Assembly: GCA_007844125.1 (NCBI GenBank)
Contig: CM017570.1
Location: 50,872,685-50,936,684, forward strand
Origin: Sinonovacula constricta
Lineage: Eukaryota > Mollusca > Bivalvia > Cardiida > Solecurtidae
Reading direction: 5' to 3'
Length of the DNA stretch: 64,000 nucleotides
A program made the translations under genes and the position numbers. The first letter of the stretch is position 1, and every line of letters begins with the position of its first letter. A model generated the notes under the pieces. It had not been told where the DNA came from and did no database searches. It saw only the letters and a program-made list of their open reading frames with translations. Of the stretch, positions 1 to 27,056 are shown one piece after another.

Positions 1-1740
1 GAGCGTGAGCGTATGTGTGCAGCTAATAATTTATGTCCATTTTGGCACGAATGCGCATCAGCTTTTGTGTGTAGCTAATAATAAATGTGTATTTTGGCAC
101 GTATGCGCGTGAGTGTGTGTGTGCAGCTAATAATATGTGTATTTTGGCACGCCTGAGCGGGAGCGTATGTGTGCAGCTAATAATATATGTGTATTTTGGC
201 ACGTATGCGCGGAAGTGTATGTGTGCAGCTAATAATATATGTGTATTTTGGCACGCCTGAGCGTGAGCGTATGTGTGCAGCTAATAATATATGTGTATTT
301 TGGCACGCCTGAGCGTGAGCGTATGTGTGCAGCTAATAATTGATGTGCATTTTGGCACGAATGCGCATGAGCGTTTGTGTGTAGCTAATAATAAATGTGT
401 ATTTTGGCACGCCTGAGCGTGAGCGTATGTGTGCAGCTAATAATTTATGTGCATTTTGGCACGAATGCGCATGAGTGTTTGTGTGTAGCTAATAATAAAT
501 GTGTATTTTGGCACGTATGCGCGGGAGTGTATGTGTGCAGCTAATAATATATGTGTATTTTGGCACGCGTGAGCGTGAGCGTATGTGTGCAGCTAATAAT
601 TTATGTGCATTTTGGCACGAATGCTCATCAGCTTTTGTGTGTAGCTAATAATAAATGTGTATTTTGGCACGTATGCGCGTGAGTGTGTGTGTGCAGCTAA
701 TAATATGTGTATTTTGGCACGCCTGAGCGTGAGCGTATGTGTGCAGCTAATAATTGATGTGCATTTTGGCACGAATGCGCATGAGCGTTTGTGTGTAGCT
801 AATAATAAATGTGTATTTTGGCACGCCTGAGCGTGAGCGTATGTGTGCAGCTAATAATTTATGTGCATTTTGGCACGAATGCGCATGAGCGTTTGTGTGT
901 AGCTAATAATACATGTGTATTTTGGCACGTATGCGCGTGAGTGTATGTGTGCAGCTAATAATGTATGTGTATTTTGGCACGTATGCGCCTGAGCGTATGT
1001 GTGTAGCTAATAATGTATGTGTATTTTGGCACGAATGCGCATGAGCATTTGTGTGTAGCTAATAATATATGTGTATTTTGTCACGTATGCGCGTGAGTGT
1101 ATGTGTGTAGCTAATAATATATGTGTATTTTGTCACGTATGCGCCTGAGCGTATGTGTGCAGCTAATAATGTATGTGTATTTTGGCACGAATGCGCATGA
1201 GCATTTGTGTGTAGCTAATAATAAATGTGTATTTTGGCACGTATGCGCGTGAGTGTATGTGTGCAGCTAATAGTGTATGTGTATTTTGACAGGAATACGC
1301 ATGAGCGTTTGTGTGTAGCTAATAAAATATGTGTAATTTGACACGTATGCGCGTAAGCGACTGTGTGTAGCTAATAATACATGTGTATTTGGGCACGGAT
1401 CCGCGTGAGTGTTTGTGTGCAGTAAAAATGAAAGTGAATTTGGCACATATGCGCGTGAGTGTATGTGTGCAGCTAATAATGTAAATGTATTTTGGCACGA
1501 ATGCGCGTGAGTGTATGTTTGCAGCTAATAAAATATGTGTATTTCGACGTATTCGCGTGAGTGTATGGGTGCATTTAATAATGTAGGTATATTTTGGCAC
1601 GAATGCGTGTGTGTATGTTTGCAGGTAATAAAGTATTTGTATTTAGGCACTTATGCGCATGAATGTATGTGTGCAGCTAATAATGAATGTGTAGTTTGTT
1701 ACGTATGTACGTGAGTGTATTTTAGTGTTTTGCGTGTGCG
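1..1740. repeat. 52-bp minisatellite array
   Basis: About 33 head-to-tail copies of a unit of about 52 bp. The core is GCAGCTAATAAT, followed by TTTTGGCAC and a GTGAGCG/GTGAGTG stretch. Variants with GCAGC or GTAGC and with CGCATGAG or CGCGTGAG alternate in blocks, so blocks of several units have been copied together. Copies are tight up to about 1320 and decay from there to about 1720. The left end is cut by the window edge. A 93-residue minus-strand frame at 1319-1600 is a by-product. Confidence 0.95.
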
Positions 1741-1759
1741 TCCATTTGCTTAAGTATTA

Positions 1760-1835
1760 TGGCATTCATACGTGTATGCGTGCTCGCACGTGTGCGTGCG
1801 TGTTTGTCTGTGTGCGTGTGTGTCCGCCTTTATAT
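1760..1835. repeat. degenerate GT/CG-rich simple repeat
   Basis: Alternating purine-pyrimidine tract made of GTGCGTGCGTGTTTGTCTGTG-like steps, next to the decayed end of the 52-bp array. Such tracts can adopt Z-DNA; no other role is visible. Confidence 0.6.
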
Positions 1836-3185
1836 GTGGACGGACGAGGGGTAGCCTGTGTGTGAAAATGCATATGAAACCTTGCTGAAAGTTAACATAT
1901 ATATGCAATAGTGTATAATCATTTCCGTATTCCTCGGATGGTAATGTGTATGCGTGGTGCATATGTGGGATATTGTGGATTCGTGTGCATTATTTGTGCC
2001 TGTAAGGAAAGTATGGCGCAACATAACTTAATGAAATTGCCTTTTTAAGAAATTGACGATGCCGATAATGATAACGCCATTAGAGTTGCTGTTGTCGTTA
2101 ATATTTTAAAGATGATGATAATGCTGACGATGATGGTGGTGATGATGGATACTGCTGATGATGATGATGGTGATTAAGATGATGATTTTTCATGACATAA
2201 ATTGGCAGATACTTTATAGGTCACATTCTTCATCTGTTTTTATGTTGTTGTTTTCGTGTGAGAAGTTTTATTTTTTACCAGCAGGAGCAACTTACTTTTG
2301 CCCGACTTGCACCTTCTTTATTTTCAAGATGTGCGGTGAAGCATAGGAAATTCAGTGCGTATTTTTTCTACATCAGCGAATATCAACAAGGGGTGCCAAG
2401 AATTGTACTGCGCAAACAAGATTGTAATTCAGCGACGTATTGATTTTATTGATGAAACTGAACCGTTATTGTCGCTACTGTATAGACGTGTACACTCGAG
2501 CAGAAAACTTCCAAGCAATTGTTAATTTGCGCTTTTTTCATGTAAATAAGTTTATAACACTCCTAAACCAAAACAATACGCAGAGACTATAACGTCAAAA
2601 CGCGCGGAAAACGTGAACACATTCTAAGACTCTAAACAAATGTTTAGCTGAATTTCAAGTTTTTGTAATTTTTGTATAGCAATTTTTATTTTTATTTTTG
2701 CGTTTGTTAAAGTTTTATTTATTTCGAAGAATGAAGGATATGGATTTGATCTAATTGTCATAATTGGACCGTCAGTCTGTTTCTTGGATTATCTTAAGAT
2801 TATAAGTATATGCACATGTGTAAAATTGGAAGACATATTTGTTAAAGATTGGAACTTCGTTACTAGGTAAGTGTATTTCCTCTTCATTAGAATTGTCTGT
2901 AAAAGTTATAAATTAAACGTTTGTTTGATGTTAATATAAATTAAAACTTGGCATGACACAGATATTTCACAAACATGGTTAATAAAAAAAAACCGCCTTA
3001 ATTTTATTGTATTTTAGTATAGCTTTTTATATTTACATAACTTGTACTTGCTTTTTAGTTGCTTTTGTTTTATTTCTAAACAACGACACATTTATTGCCA
3101 TTATAGCGACAAACATTTTGGTTGGAGAAAATTCGCACACACGTGTAAAATTAACGTCGCACCGCTTGTTAGATGAAGGTGAAGT
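1836..3185. other. AT-rich intergenic stretch
   Basis: No convincing exon on either strand. A short degenerate GAT tract lies at about 2100-2180. Open frames are short and lack splice support. The 5' untranslated exon of the next gene may lie here, because that gene's coding exon starts just after a splice acceptor, but I could not place it. Confidence 0.5.
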
Positions 3186-3300
3186 TTTTCGCCCTAACAG
3201 GTACACGAAACTACAACCTTGAGATGGTGAACAGTTAGAGGCGTAACCAATCGGTGACTCTGCCACTCGGTCACGGGCGCCCCCTATTCTTTCCATTTTA
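3186..3300 (-). mobile_element. tRNA-derived SINE head (fragment)
   Basis: Read on the minus strand from about 3287, the sequence begins GGGGGCGCCCGTGACCGAGT and continues with GGCAGAGTCACC, which resembles a tRNA A-box region. The same head, GGACGCCCGTGGCGCAGTGG, opens the fuller SINE at 43.62 kb. Only the 5' part is recognisable. Confidence 0.6.
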
Positions 3301-3488
3301 TCCCACCACTACATTATAATTTAATTGATCAATTATCTCATTAATATGTTGTTGTTGTTTTTCCAATAAAGAGTTAATCGTTTAATGAGATATTTTAGTT
3401 TTTGAAAGAGACAATCTCCAGCAATACTTGTTTTTTATTTTTTTTATTTTTTTTTTATTTATTTATTTTTTTTATTTTTTTTTGCAGA

Positions 3489-6989
<3,501 letters not shown>

Positions 6990-7126
6990 AAATGCGTATC
7001 GTGAAAGCAATCTTGCAACTAGAGACGAAGTCACGCGATAGGAAACGTGAAGATGGCAAACGGTGTGCTTTGTCATGTATAACTGAGCAACACTATGCGC
7101 ACCAGTGACATAACTTTATACAGTAA

Positions 7127-7132
7127 AATAAA
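7127..7132 (+). promoter_or_regulatory. polyadenylation signal AATAAA
   Basis: Canonical AATAAA about 138 bp after the stop codon of the PAN-type gene, a sensible 3' UTR length. Confidence 0.5.
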
Positions 7133-7774
7133 AACTTACACTAAACATGACAGTTTTGGGTATGTTTTTGATTTCTTTTCTCTGATAAAACGAGAAGCTA
7201 TACATGTCAGTGTATAAACACATGCTGTAGTTAAGGACGATTTACAAGTACTTGAACAGCCCATTTGAACTTTTTGTTGATTTCTGGATTAAAAATTGAG
7301 AAACGAAAAAAAACCCCACCAACAACATTTCGTTTAAAAGTACAAGACCATGCCTACGAAAAAGGTTGATTAGTTGCCGAACAAAGTAGTAGTCGGATAT
7401 TGCATCTTATGCGAGGGCCCCTTCGATTTTGTTTTGTTGTTAGCCTCGTTTTACTTTTAGATATGCCTTAAAGCAGATGTGTATATGCTCAATATAATTA
7501 ACATATATCATCATCATACCACATTTTTTTCATATTTGTTAATCTACAATGGTAATAGAAACCAGACGCTCTGTTTAAACTGAGCGTAAAACTCACTCAA
7601 ATATCTACGATATTTGTCTTCGAAAATGATTAAATTCAATATTATTACTTATTGTGAGGGTAATCTTATCGTAATTTCTATGTTCACAATTACTTCGTTA
7701 TTGTGTGAAAAAATCTGTTTCATGTGATTTAATTCTTCTATTTTTGTAATATATTACTTTTACTATATGAAAAT
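7133..7774. other. intergenic, no feature seen
   Basis: AT-rich sequence downstream of the PAN-type gene without exon-like reading frames, repeats or RNA signatures that I could support. Confidence 0.5.
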
Positions 7775-7910
7775 GTAACGCAGGTCGGCGCACGCCAACC
7801 ATCACGAATCTTTACAGCAACCAAACGTACAGTTAGTTAACCTAGCAACCTTTGAATACAGCAGAGAGGCTGGTTTAAAGTGCTTATATATCTTCCACTG
7901 TGGTCGTTAC
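7775..7910 (+). mobile_element. short MITE-like element, copy 1
   Basis: Starts GTAACGCAGGTCGGCG and ends CCACTGTGGTCGTTAC, so the ends are short inverted repeats (GTAACG/CGTTAC). Two related copies lie at 8279-8443 and 14640-15296. No coding capacity. Confidence 0.6.
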
Positions 7911-8029
7911 ATTACCTCCCCTACACCACACCCCACCCAAAAGTCTCATTCTAACACCTGAACTATGACATTTCAAGGGCAGGCAACTCAAGTCCTTCAG
8001 TTGGCCATGATCCCACGGCTGCCACCATT

Positions 8030-8268
8030 GTGGACAGGTTGAAAACACGGTCCGGCCGTACAATAAGTACGGCGCTCAAGAGACAACACGACCCTTCCCC
8101 TTAACTTCTTTGTTTTGCAAGATATGTTCGAAATTCATTTTGCATATTACATGATACACGTATGGCTATCTTAGAAACATTCTGTATTGAAATTATTACA
8201 ATTAGAACTTTATAAAATTTTGCTCAAAGTTGGGTCATTTTTTGTGAAAAATAACGACAGCATTGGAC
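8030..8268 (+). repeat. dispersed repeat, copy 1 of 2
   Basis: Shares a block of about 235 bp with 37172-37405, for example ACAATAAGTACGGCGCTCAA, TTACATGATACAC and ATGGCTAT. The two copies are roughly 80% alike by eye. This points to an unnamed transposable element family. Confidence 0.75.
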
Positions 8269-8278
8269 GTAACCATTG

Positions 8279-8443
8279 TTACGCAGGCCGGCGCATTGCA
8301 ACGGTAATCCCTCCATACAACAATCACACATAGCGTAGCTTAACCGCGCAACTTTGGAAGACGCTTAAACCGCGTCGTTAGAGTTAACCCCGCAGCGAGA
8401 CTAGTTTGAAGTGGTTATACATGTGTATATCTACCATACGTTA
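8279..8443 (+). mobile_element. short MITE-like element, copy 2
   Basis: Begins GTTACGCAGGCCGGCG and carries the internal GCGCAACTTTG and GAGTTAACC blocks of the family. The right end is diverged (ATCTACCATACGTTAG). Confidence 0.5.
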
Positions 8444-8649
8444 GAAAAGATTGATCACAACAACAATTTGTGCTGCTGTGGCTGGCAGGAAAATATATTA
8501 AATAAAGACTCTTAAATAGTCGGCGATTAGAATTTAAAGGATATCTATTTAATAATGCATTTACTGCGCAGTTATATTGCTCCGTATGCTTTCAAATATA
8601 TCTTTATGGAACCGTCGTGTCAAAAAGGACGTAAATGTGTAAATCAAAT

Positions 8650-9137
8650 TAATCTTTGTTTGTATTGACATATCATATGAAAGCACATAGAGACACGCAT
8701 ATCAACTAAGATATCGTGTAAAATATGTTTGTACGGACATATCATATTTAAGTACATAGAGACGCGCATTTCAACTAAGATATCTTGTAAAATATGTCTG
8801 CATTGACATATCACATGTAAGTACATAGAGACGCGCATATTAACTAAGATATCTTGTAAAATATGCTTGTATGTACATATCAAATGTAAGTACATAGAAA
8901 CACGCATATCAACTAAGATATCGTGTACAATATGTTTGTACGGAAATATCACATGTAAGTATATAGAAACACGCATATTAACTAAGATATGGTATGAAAT
9001 ATGTTTGTACGGACATACCACATGTAAGTACATAGAGACTCGCTTATCAACTAAGATATCGTGTGAAATATGTTTGTACGGACATATCATATGTAAGTAC
9101 ATAGAGACATGCATATCAACTAAGATATCGTGTTTAA
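8650..9137. repeat. 69-bp minisatellite, about 7 copies
   Basis: The unit of 69 bp contains CTAAGATATCGTGTAAAATA, GTTTGTACGGACATATCA and AAGTACATAGAGAC. Because 69 is a multiple of 3, open frames run through it on both strands with a 23-residue period (for example HILHDILVDMRVSMYL on the minus strand); these are not genes. Confidence 0.95.
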
Positions 9138-9776
9138 ACCGTTCAAGAAACAGAACAGAACATAATAGAACAGAGCAGAACAGACTTTTATTAAGACTGG
9201 TACAAGGTACATTATCTTGGTTATAATACAATTTCATATATATATATATACGTTAACTAATCTTGCAAAATAAACAGTGCGGATGCTTTATTTAGTGACA
9301 GGTGTCAGAGAAAGGTCTACAGAGGACACGACACGAAGATCCGTGAAGAATGTCCACTCGTGACAACAGTTTTTATTTCAATGTTTTAACCCGACTGAGG
9401 CACGAATCAACACAATGAGCGGCTAAAGGTTTGTACTTTCAAAGATGAAATCTCGAGCCTACCGACCATGTGCGCCCCGATATGGTAACCGACTATATTA
9501 ACTGACAATAAAAGTAAATAATTATAAATCTTTCAAAACAAGCGAGATTTTCAATCCTCTTTTTGGAAACGTCTTATTTATTTTCTGGGCTATATCAATA
9601 GCGTTATCAATGGAACAATTGATTATAAATCTATCGCAGATCGCCTGGTGTCCCGCATTCACGACAGTACGCGATACAACGATTTATATAAATAAACCTA
9701 TTTCTGTAACCGAACCACACATACCATAACCGGGTTACTAGATGATCGTTCGACAAGATTATTTTTTCAAACCATA
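9138..9776. other. intergenic, short GAACA-rich repeat, otherwise nothing seen
   Basis: A run of AACAGAACAGAACA-like steps at about 9146-9186 and a short TA tract at about 9237-9250. No exon or RNA gene could be supported in the remainder. Confidence 0.5.
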
Positions 9777-10250
9777 TTTAAAGGTGGTATCAGACAGTTT
9801 TGACAAAAAATGTTTTCAACAGTGTTGTAACCTGTACAGATCCCTCGAAATAATGTTTATTGATGTCACACTTATGTAAAAAGTAAAGTATAACGCCACA
9901 TTCGTCATAACAAACCTGTATTTCCTATAGCATTCACGCTGCACAGGTGGCTATTTTTCAAACTAAGAAAATGTTCGTGGCCACTTCTATATAGTTGAGA
10001 TCATCCAGGTTTGACATTGATGTCTATTTTCAGCAGGAATCCTAATCCTTCCTATTGATAGATTTGAGAAGAATGAACAGTTCGAGCATTGTCATATGAG
10101 CTGTAATGCTTTTAAATTGAGACACTGATTAAAATTAAAGCTTAGACTAAAGTTTGACTTTCTGCGGAAATGATGCACAACTACCCCCCAACAGGGGTCA
10201 GATACTATTATGTATTTGAAATAGGCCAACTATGGAATACCACCTTTAAA
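9777..10250 (+). mobile_element. MITE with terminal inverted repeats
   Basis: A 474-bp non-coding element that begins TTTAAAGGTGGTATCAGACA and ends with the imperfect inverse, GGAATACCACCTTTAAA. The internal sequence matches the arms at 3.9-5.55 kb and at 36.64-36.91 kb. The TIRs and the lack of coding sequence fit a MITE; the target-site duplication is not clear, so the parental superfamily is unassigned. Confidence 0.7.
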
Positions 10251-10431
10251 GTTTCTACAAACAACAACATAAACAACAACATAAACAACAAAACAGCCAT
10301 AAGGTATAGTCTTTGATTTGAAAGTCGACACACACGTAAGCAATAGAGTGGCGGATAACTTGCTTGGTGGAAAGACAAAGAAACTGTCTCTAGCCATTCA
10401 GGTTTAACATTGTATTATTAAATCTGACTGA

Positions 10432-11693
10432 CATAATTATTAAGCCCGACCAACAGCAGTATTAAGCCTAACCGACAGGATTATTAAGCATAACCGACAG
10501 GACTATTAAGCCTGACTGAAAGGATTATTAAGCCTAACCAACAAGATTGTTATGCCTGACCGACAGGACTATTAAGCCTGACCGACAGGACTATTAAGCC
10601 TGACCAACAGGAATATTAAGCCTGACCGACAGGAATATTAAGCCTGACCGACAGGACTGTTAAGCCTGACCGACAGGACTATTAAGCCTGACCAACAGCA
10701 GTATTAAGCCTAACCGACAGGATTATTAAGCATAACCGACAGGACTATTAAGCCTGACTGAAAGGATTATTAAGCCTAACCAACAAGATTATTATGCCTA
10801 ACCGACAGGACTATTAAGCCTGACCGACAGGACTATTAAGCCTGACCAACAGGACTATTAAGCCTGACCAACAGGACTATTAAGCCTGACCGACAGGATT
10901 ATTAAGCCTGACCGACAGGACTATTAAGCCTGACCAACAGGATTATTAAGCCTGACCAACAGTACTATTAAGCCTGACCGACAGGACTATTAAGCCTGAC
11001 CGACAGGACTATTAAGCCTGACCGACAGGACTATTAAGCCTGACCAACATGACTATTAAGCCTGACCGACAGGACTATTAAGCCTGACCAACAGGACTAT
11101 TAAGCCTGACCGACAGGATTATTAAGCCTGACCGACAGGACTATTAAGCCTGACCAACAGGATTATTAAGCCTGACCAACAGGACTATTAAGCCTGACCA
11201 ACAGGACTATTAAGCCTGACCAACAGGACTATTAAGCCTGACCGACAGGACTATTAAGCCTGACCAACAGGATTATTAAGCCTGACCAACAGGATTATTA
11301 AGCCTGACCAACAGGACTATTAAGCCTGACAAACAGGACTATTAAGCCTGACCGACAGGATTATTAAGCCTGACCGACATGACTATTAAGCCTGACCAAC
11401 AGGACTATTAAGCCTGACCAACAGGACTATTAAGCCTGACCAACATGACTATTAAGCCTGACCGACAGGACTATTAAGCCTGACCGACATGACTATTAAG
11501 CCTGACCAACAGGACTATTAAGCCTGACCAACAGGACTATTAAGCCTGACCAACAGGACTATTAAGCCTGACCGACAGGACTATTAAGCTTGACTGACAG
11601 GACTATTAAGCCTGACCGACAGGACTATTAAGCCTGACCAAAAGGACTATTAAGCCTGACCAACAGGACTATTAAGCCTGACCGACTGGAGGT
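10432..11693. repeat. 22-bp minisatellite, about 57 copies
   Basis: The unit is ATTAAGCCTGACCGACAGG plus ACT, with alternation of CCGACAGG and CCAACAGG and of ACT and ATT at fixed positions. A block of several variants near 10440-10560 recurs near 10690-10800, which shows copying of multi-unit blocks. Confidence 0.97.
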
Positions 11694-13112
11694 CAAACTA
11701 TTATATCCGTTGTTATATGATATTGTTTTCGACATCCAGACATATTCTCGATTGAGAATTGGGATATAAAACATATATACACATATCTACATATATAGTT
11801 GATCTTCTTGATCTTAAACGTCTTGTTTGTTACTAAGTTTTGAGGGTTTGTATTTTTGTCCAAAGTGAATATATTTAACTTATACCAAATGTGTCTATTC
11901 AGCTTAAGGCAAAGGGCCTGTCCTCAACAATATACAGCCATTTCAAGAAATATGGCTATTTGTAAGGAGTTGTAAATTGAGCCATACTGACATGAAGATC
12001 TCTAAAGTATTGACATAACACGTCGTTGTTCCTCCGGAGTAATATATTGGTCTGTATTTTAAATCACAGTTTATGCTGATATCCAATTCTGACCTTTTCT
12101 GCATCAAATAAAAACACGTGTCCTTTAAGCGGAGAACCGTGAGCAGAAGTAATTCAGTAATAATGATACTTAAGACAATATGCATCTGAAAGGGTGCATT
12201 TTCCTAAAATATTAATCTCTAGTCTCAGAAAGTTTACATAAAAGAAACACATGCCATACTATTTTACCATTGCTTGAGAATGTATACTTTTTTCTGCATA
12301 AACTCATAATTTAGTCCAAGTAAATATGATTAGAACACTACCTCAGTTGTGAAAGTTTGCAAATCGAAAAAGAAAGCAAATCGAAAAATCCATCCCTGTG
12401 ATCATTCTTTCCAAATACATAAATAAGAACGAATGGGATTAAAAAAGTAAAAAAACAAAAACAACAACAACAACAACAAAGCAATGAAAAACAACAAAGC
12501 TTATAAATAAATAAATAAAGGAAAAAAACACATCGACGTTCGAAGAGATTGCCTGGATGAGGAATGATCGGGATTTCAAAGTTCTGTGTCTACTTGTTTT
12601 TTTTAATAGCTATGTCGGCAGATTTTTGATATGATGACTGACTGGGCTGTAATACTACCCTTTGAGCATAGATGATGACAATACATAAACAACTATTCGC
12701 CATATCTTTTAAGGCATTGCTATGCGACTCTTAATATAAGCGTCATCACTTGACAAAACTTAAAGAGTGGTAAATCACGAGAATGGAAAACGCAGAAGTC
12801 TCACTCGTAAACTAATAAATTTGCACTTTAAGCCTTGTACTGGGCTTTGTAGCACTGGCATTTATAGATATCTTCTGGTTAAAGTCTACATAAATTCAAA
12901 GGGTTAAAATTAAATTTATTAGTGAAGAAGTAAGACGATAATCCCCCAAATATAGCTATGCTAAGTTATAAAGTAACACTTGTTTTGATTGGCTGTGTAG
13001 AAGAGGATGCAACACGTATTTTGATTGGCTGAGTATTAAGTCAAGGTTGCGGACTCGTGGGTTATAATCCCGGGCCCGGTGTCTCGGATCTCTAGTAGAA
13101 AGGACAGGCAAG
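11694..13112. other. intergenic upstream of carboxypeptidase gene
   Basis: No exon recognised. There are CAACAA and AAATAAATAAAT short tracts at about 12460-12520. The promoter of the carboxypeptidase gene should lie near the right end, but I see no clear TATA box or initiator. Confidence 0.4.
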
Positions 13113-24122
<11,010 letters not shown>

Positions 24123-24718
24123 GCAATAGGTTTGAAAAAAAATTACACCCACTAGACTCTTTCTTTAAATATGTAATCTTAGTTATTCGAACAACGTATT
24201 AACCTTTAGAAAAACATAAGGACTGTAGATTAGTGGTGAGACCAACAGAGGCCAACTTTGCTAACAGATTCTAGATTCTGGAAACTCGCTGATTCACAAG
24301 ACAGCTGATGGCTCTAGACCTATAACCGATTGGAATAACAAATGCACCTTTACAAACACCCACGAGTTGAATCAGCAAACGAACCGATTCATAACAAAGT
24401 CTACCCCTGAGGAACTCCACGATCCTCAAGCGGCTTATCTTTAACCTACATGCATTATATTTAAGCAATTACAAGTCTGTTATATTTCAATCTTTTCCAT
24501 TAAGACCAACATTATGTGTACGTGCCTCGAATATATATGCTACATATTGTTGGATCCTTCTTTACCTATCTACTACAATTAATTGCAAGATTGGAACAAA
24601 CTCACGCAACTGCTATAAACCAATATAATACAGACGTTCATCAAAGTATTTGATGAAGATGCATAACGTTTATGTACTTAAATGTTTATATGTTTAGAAT
24701 ACTTTGAAACGCAATATA

Positions 24719-24724
24719 AATAAA
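24719..24724 (+). promoter_or_regulatory. candidate polyadenylation signal AATAAA
   Basis: AATAAA about 600 bp after the carboxypeptidase stop, duplicated at 28864-28869. Whether it is the site used is not visible from sequence. Confidence 0.35.
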
Positions 24725-24954
24725 ACGTGATAAATGATTACGACGTGTATGGAGAATATTTAATTATGAAATGGAAACACGATAAGCACATGTGTTGATC
24801 AGTCTGAATCACTGCACAAGTGTGATGTTCTTATTCTACAACTATCATTTATTCAAACAACCGTCACGGCGTTATTTAGTTGTAGAGATTAGATTAAGAT
24901 CGGGAAGAGACATTTCTTGAGACATTGTATATAAACTCGAACAAAACGACATGC

Positions 24955-25255
24955 GATATTCCTACGCACATTCTTAACGACATGCGACATTTCTACGCAC
25001 ATTCTTAACGACAAGCGATATTCCTACGCATATTCTTAACGACATGAGACATTTCTACACATTTTCCTAACGGCACGCGACATTCCTACGCACATTGCTA
25101 ACGACATGCGACATTCCTACACATTTTCTTAATGACATGCGACATTCCTACGCACGTTCTTAACGACATGCGACATTCCTACGCACGTTCTTAACGACAT
25201 GCGACATTTCTACGCACATTCTTAACGACATGCGTCATTCCTACGCACATTCTTT
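24955..25255. repeat. 31-bp minisatellite in duplication copy A
   Basis: About ten units built on ACGACATGCGACATTCCTAC and GCACATTCTTA. The same array sits at 29095-29402 in copy B with nearly the same order of variants, so it existed before the duplication. Confidence 0.93.
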
Positions 25256-25911
25256 GCTTCTCCGAGAAAGGTTCCTTCTTTAGGTGTTTCACTTTATTTG
25301 TTCGGATGCATGAGATACCGTTGCGCTTCCAAAAATACAGTTGTGTTAAAGGAAATGAAAACACATGAAATGACGAAATAAGTTCACATAACATTAGCTG
25401 GAAAGTATTTTTCAAACTGTATTCTTTGTTACTCTCTTAATGTGATTTTTGTTTTATTTGTTTTATGTGTGGTAATAAACAGGTTTCAATTGGAAAAAAG
25501 TGCGCTTTGTTTGTTTTTTTGCTTTTTCGACATTATAGAAAAAATAAGGACCTATAAGATATTTAGACAAAGTTTAAAGACTAATGCCAATTCAAATGAC
25601 AGACTGAAGGGACAAACATGGTTGACATATTTCTCGTAACTTTATCGAGCTGCTTTTCAGCATATTGCATTTACCTCTATTCTTGATAAGGTGACTTGCT
25701 CTTTAAGCATATACCGTGGGATTAGTCTAGTATTATTTGGTTACTATGTTACTTCATTTCAGTTAAAATCTTATCACAGAAGTACGCGGAACTACTTTTT
25801 AGTCGCACAAGAGACAAGGATAACCTTAAATTGTTAAAATAGCATCTGTCAATGTGAAATGATCGGTAACACAGTGAATACAAATAATATTTGAAATAAG
25901 TAACAAATGAA

Positions 25912-27055
25912 AATTGACGGCATATGTACTCCCTTTTGAGTTGAGCCTTCCGCAGACGGCATATATGTACAGTCCGTTACGCAATCTTGAGTTGAGCCTT
26001 CAGCTGACGGCAGATATGTACTGTCCGTTACGCCCTCTTGCTTTTGGCCTTCAGCTTACGGCAGATATGTACTGTCCGTTACGCCCTCTTGCATTGAGCC
26101 TTAAGCTGACATCATATATATATACCGTCCGTTATGTCCTCTTGAGTTAAGCCTTCAGCTGACGGCAGATATGTACTCTCCGCTACGCCCTCTTGCTTTG
26201 AGCCTTTAGCTGACATCATATATGTACTGTCGGTTATGCCCTCTTGCTGTGAGCCTTTAGCTGACATCATATATGTACTGTCCGTTACGCCCTCTTGAGT
26301 TGAGCCTTCAGCTGACGGCAGATATGTACTGTCCGTTACGCCCTCTTGCTTTGAGCCTTCAGCTGATGGCATATATGTACTGTCCGTTATGCCCTCTTGT
26401 GTTGAGCCTTAAGCTGATGGCATATATTTACTGTCCGTTATGCCCCCTTGCCTTGAGCCTTCAGCTAACATCACATATGTACTGTCCGTTATGCCCTCTT
26501 GAGTTGAGCCTTTAGCTGACGGCATATATGTACTGTCTATTATGCCCTCTTGCGCTGAGCCTTCAGCTGATGGCATATATTTACTGTCCGTCACGCCCCC
26601 TTACTTTGAGCCTTCAGCTGATGGCATATATATTTACTGTTCGTTATGCCCTCTTGAGTTGAGCTTTCAGCTGATGGCATATATGTACTGTCCGTTACGC
26701 CCCCTTGCTTTGTGCCTTCAGCTGGCGGCAGATATATGTACTATCCGTTAGGAAATCTTAAGTTGAGACTTTAGCTGACGGCATATATATATATACTGTT
26801 CGTTATGCCCTCTTGCGCTGAGCCATCAGCTGATGGGATTTATGTACTGTCCGCTACGCCCTCTTGAGTTGAGCCTTCAGCTGATGGCATATATGTACTG
26901 TCTGTTACGCCCTCTTGCGCTGAGCCTTCAGCTGACATCATATAAGTACTGTGCTTAACGTCCTCTTGCGTTGAGCCTTTAGCTGACATCATATATGTAC
27001 TGTCCGTTACGCAATCTTTAGATGAGCCTTCAGTTGACATCATATTGGTACTATC
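25912..27055. repeat. 51-bp minisatellite, first array
   Basis: About 22 units: TTGAGCCTTCAGCTGACGGC, ATATATGTACTGTCCGTTAC, GCCCTCTTGAG. At 51 bp (17 codons) it is open on both strands (for example LQLTADMYCPLRPL on plus and MPSAEGSTQEGVTDSTY on minus). The frames drift and have no start or splice context, so I do not call a gene. Confidence 0.95.
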
Positions 27056-27056
27056 G

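Noticed and set aside
8644..9237. 197-residue minus-strand frame with 23-residue repeats
   Set aside because: The 69-bp minisatellite opens both strands; no gene evidence.
10432..11693. CRISPR-like appearance of regular repeats
   Set aside because: The repeats are contiguous 22-bp units without spacers, in a eukaryotic genome with introns; it is a minisatellite.
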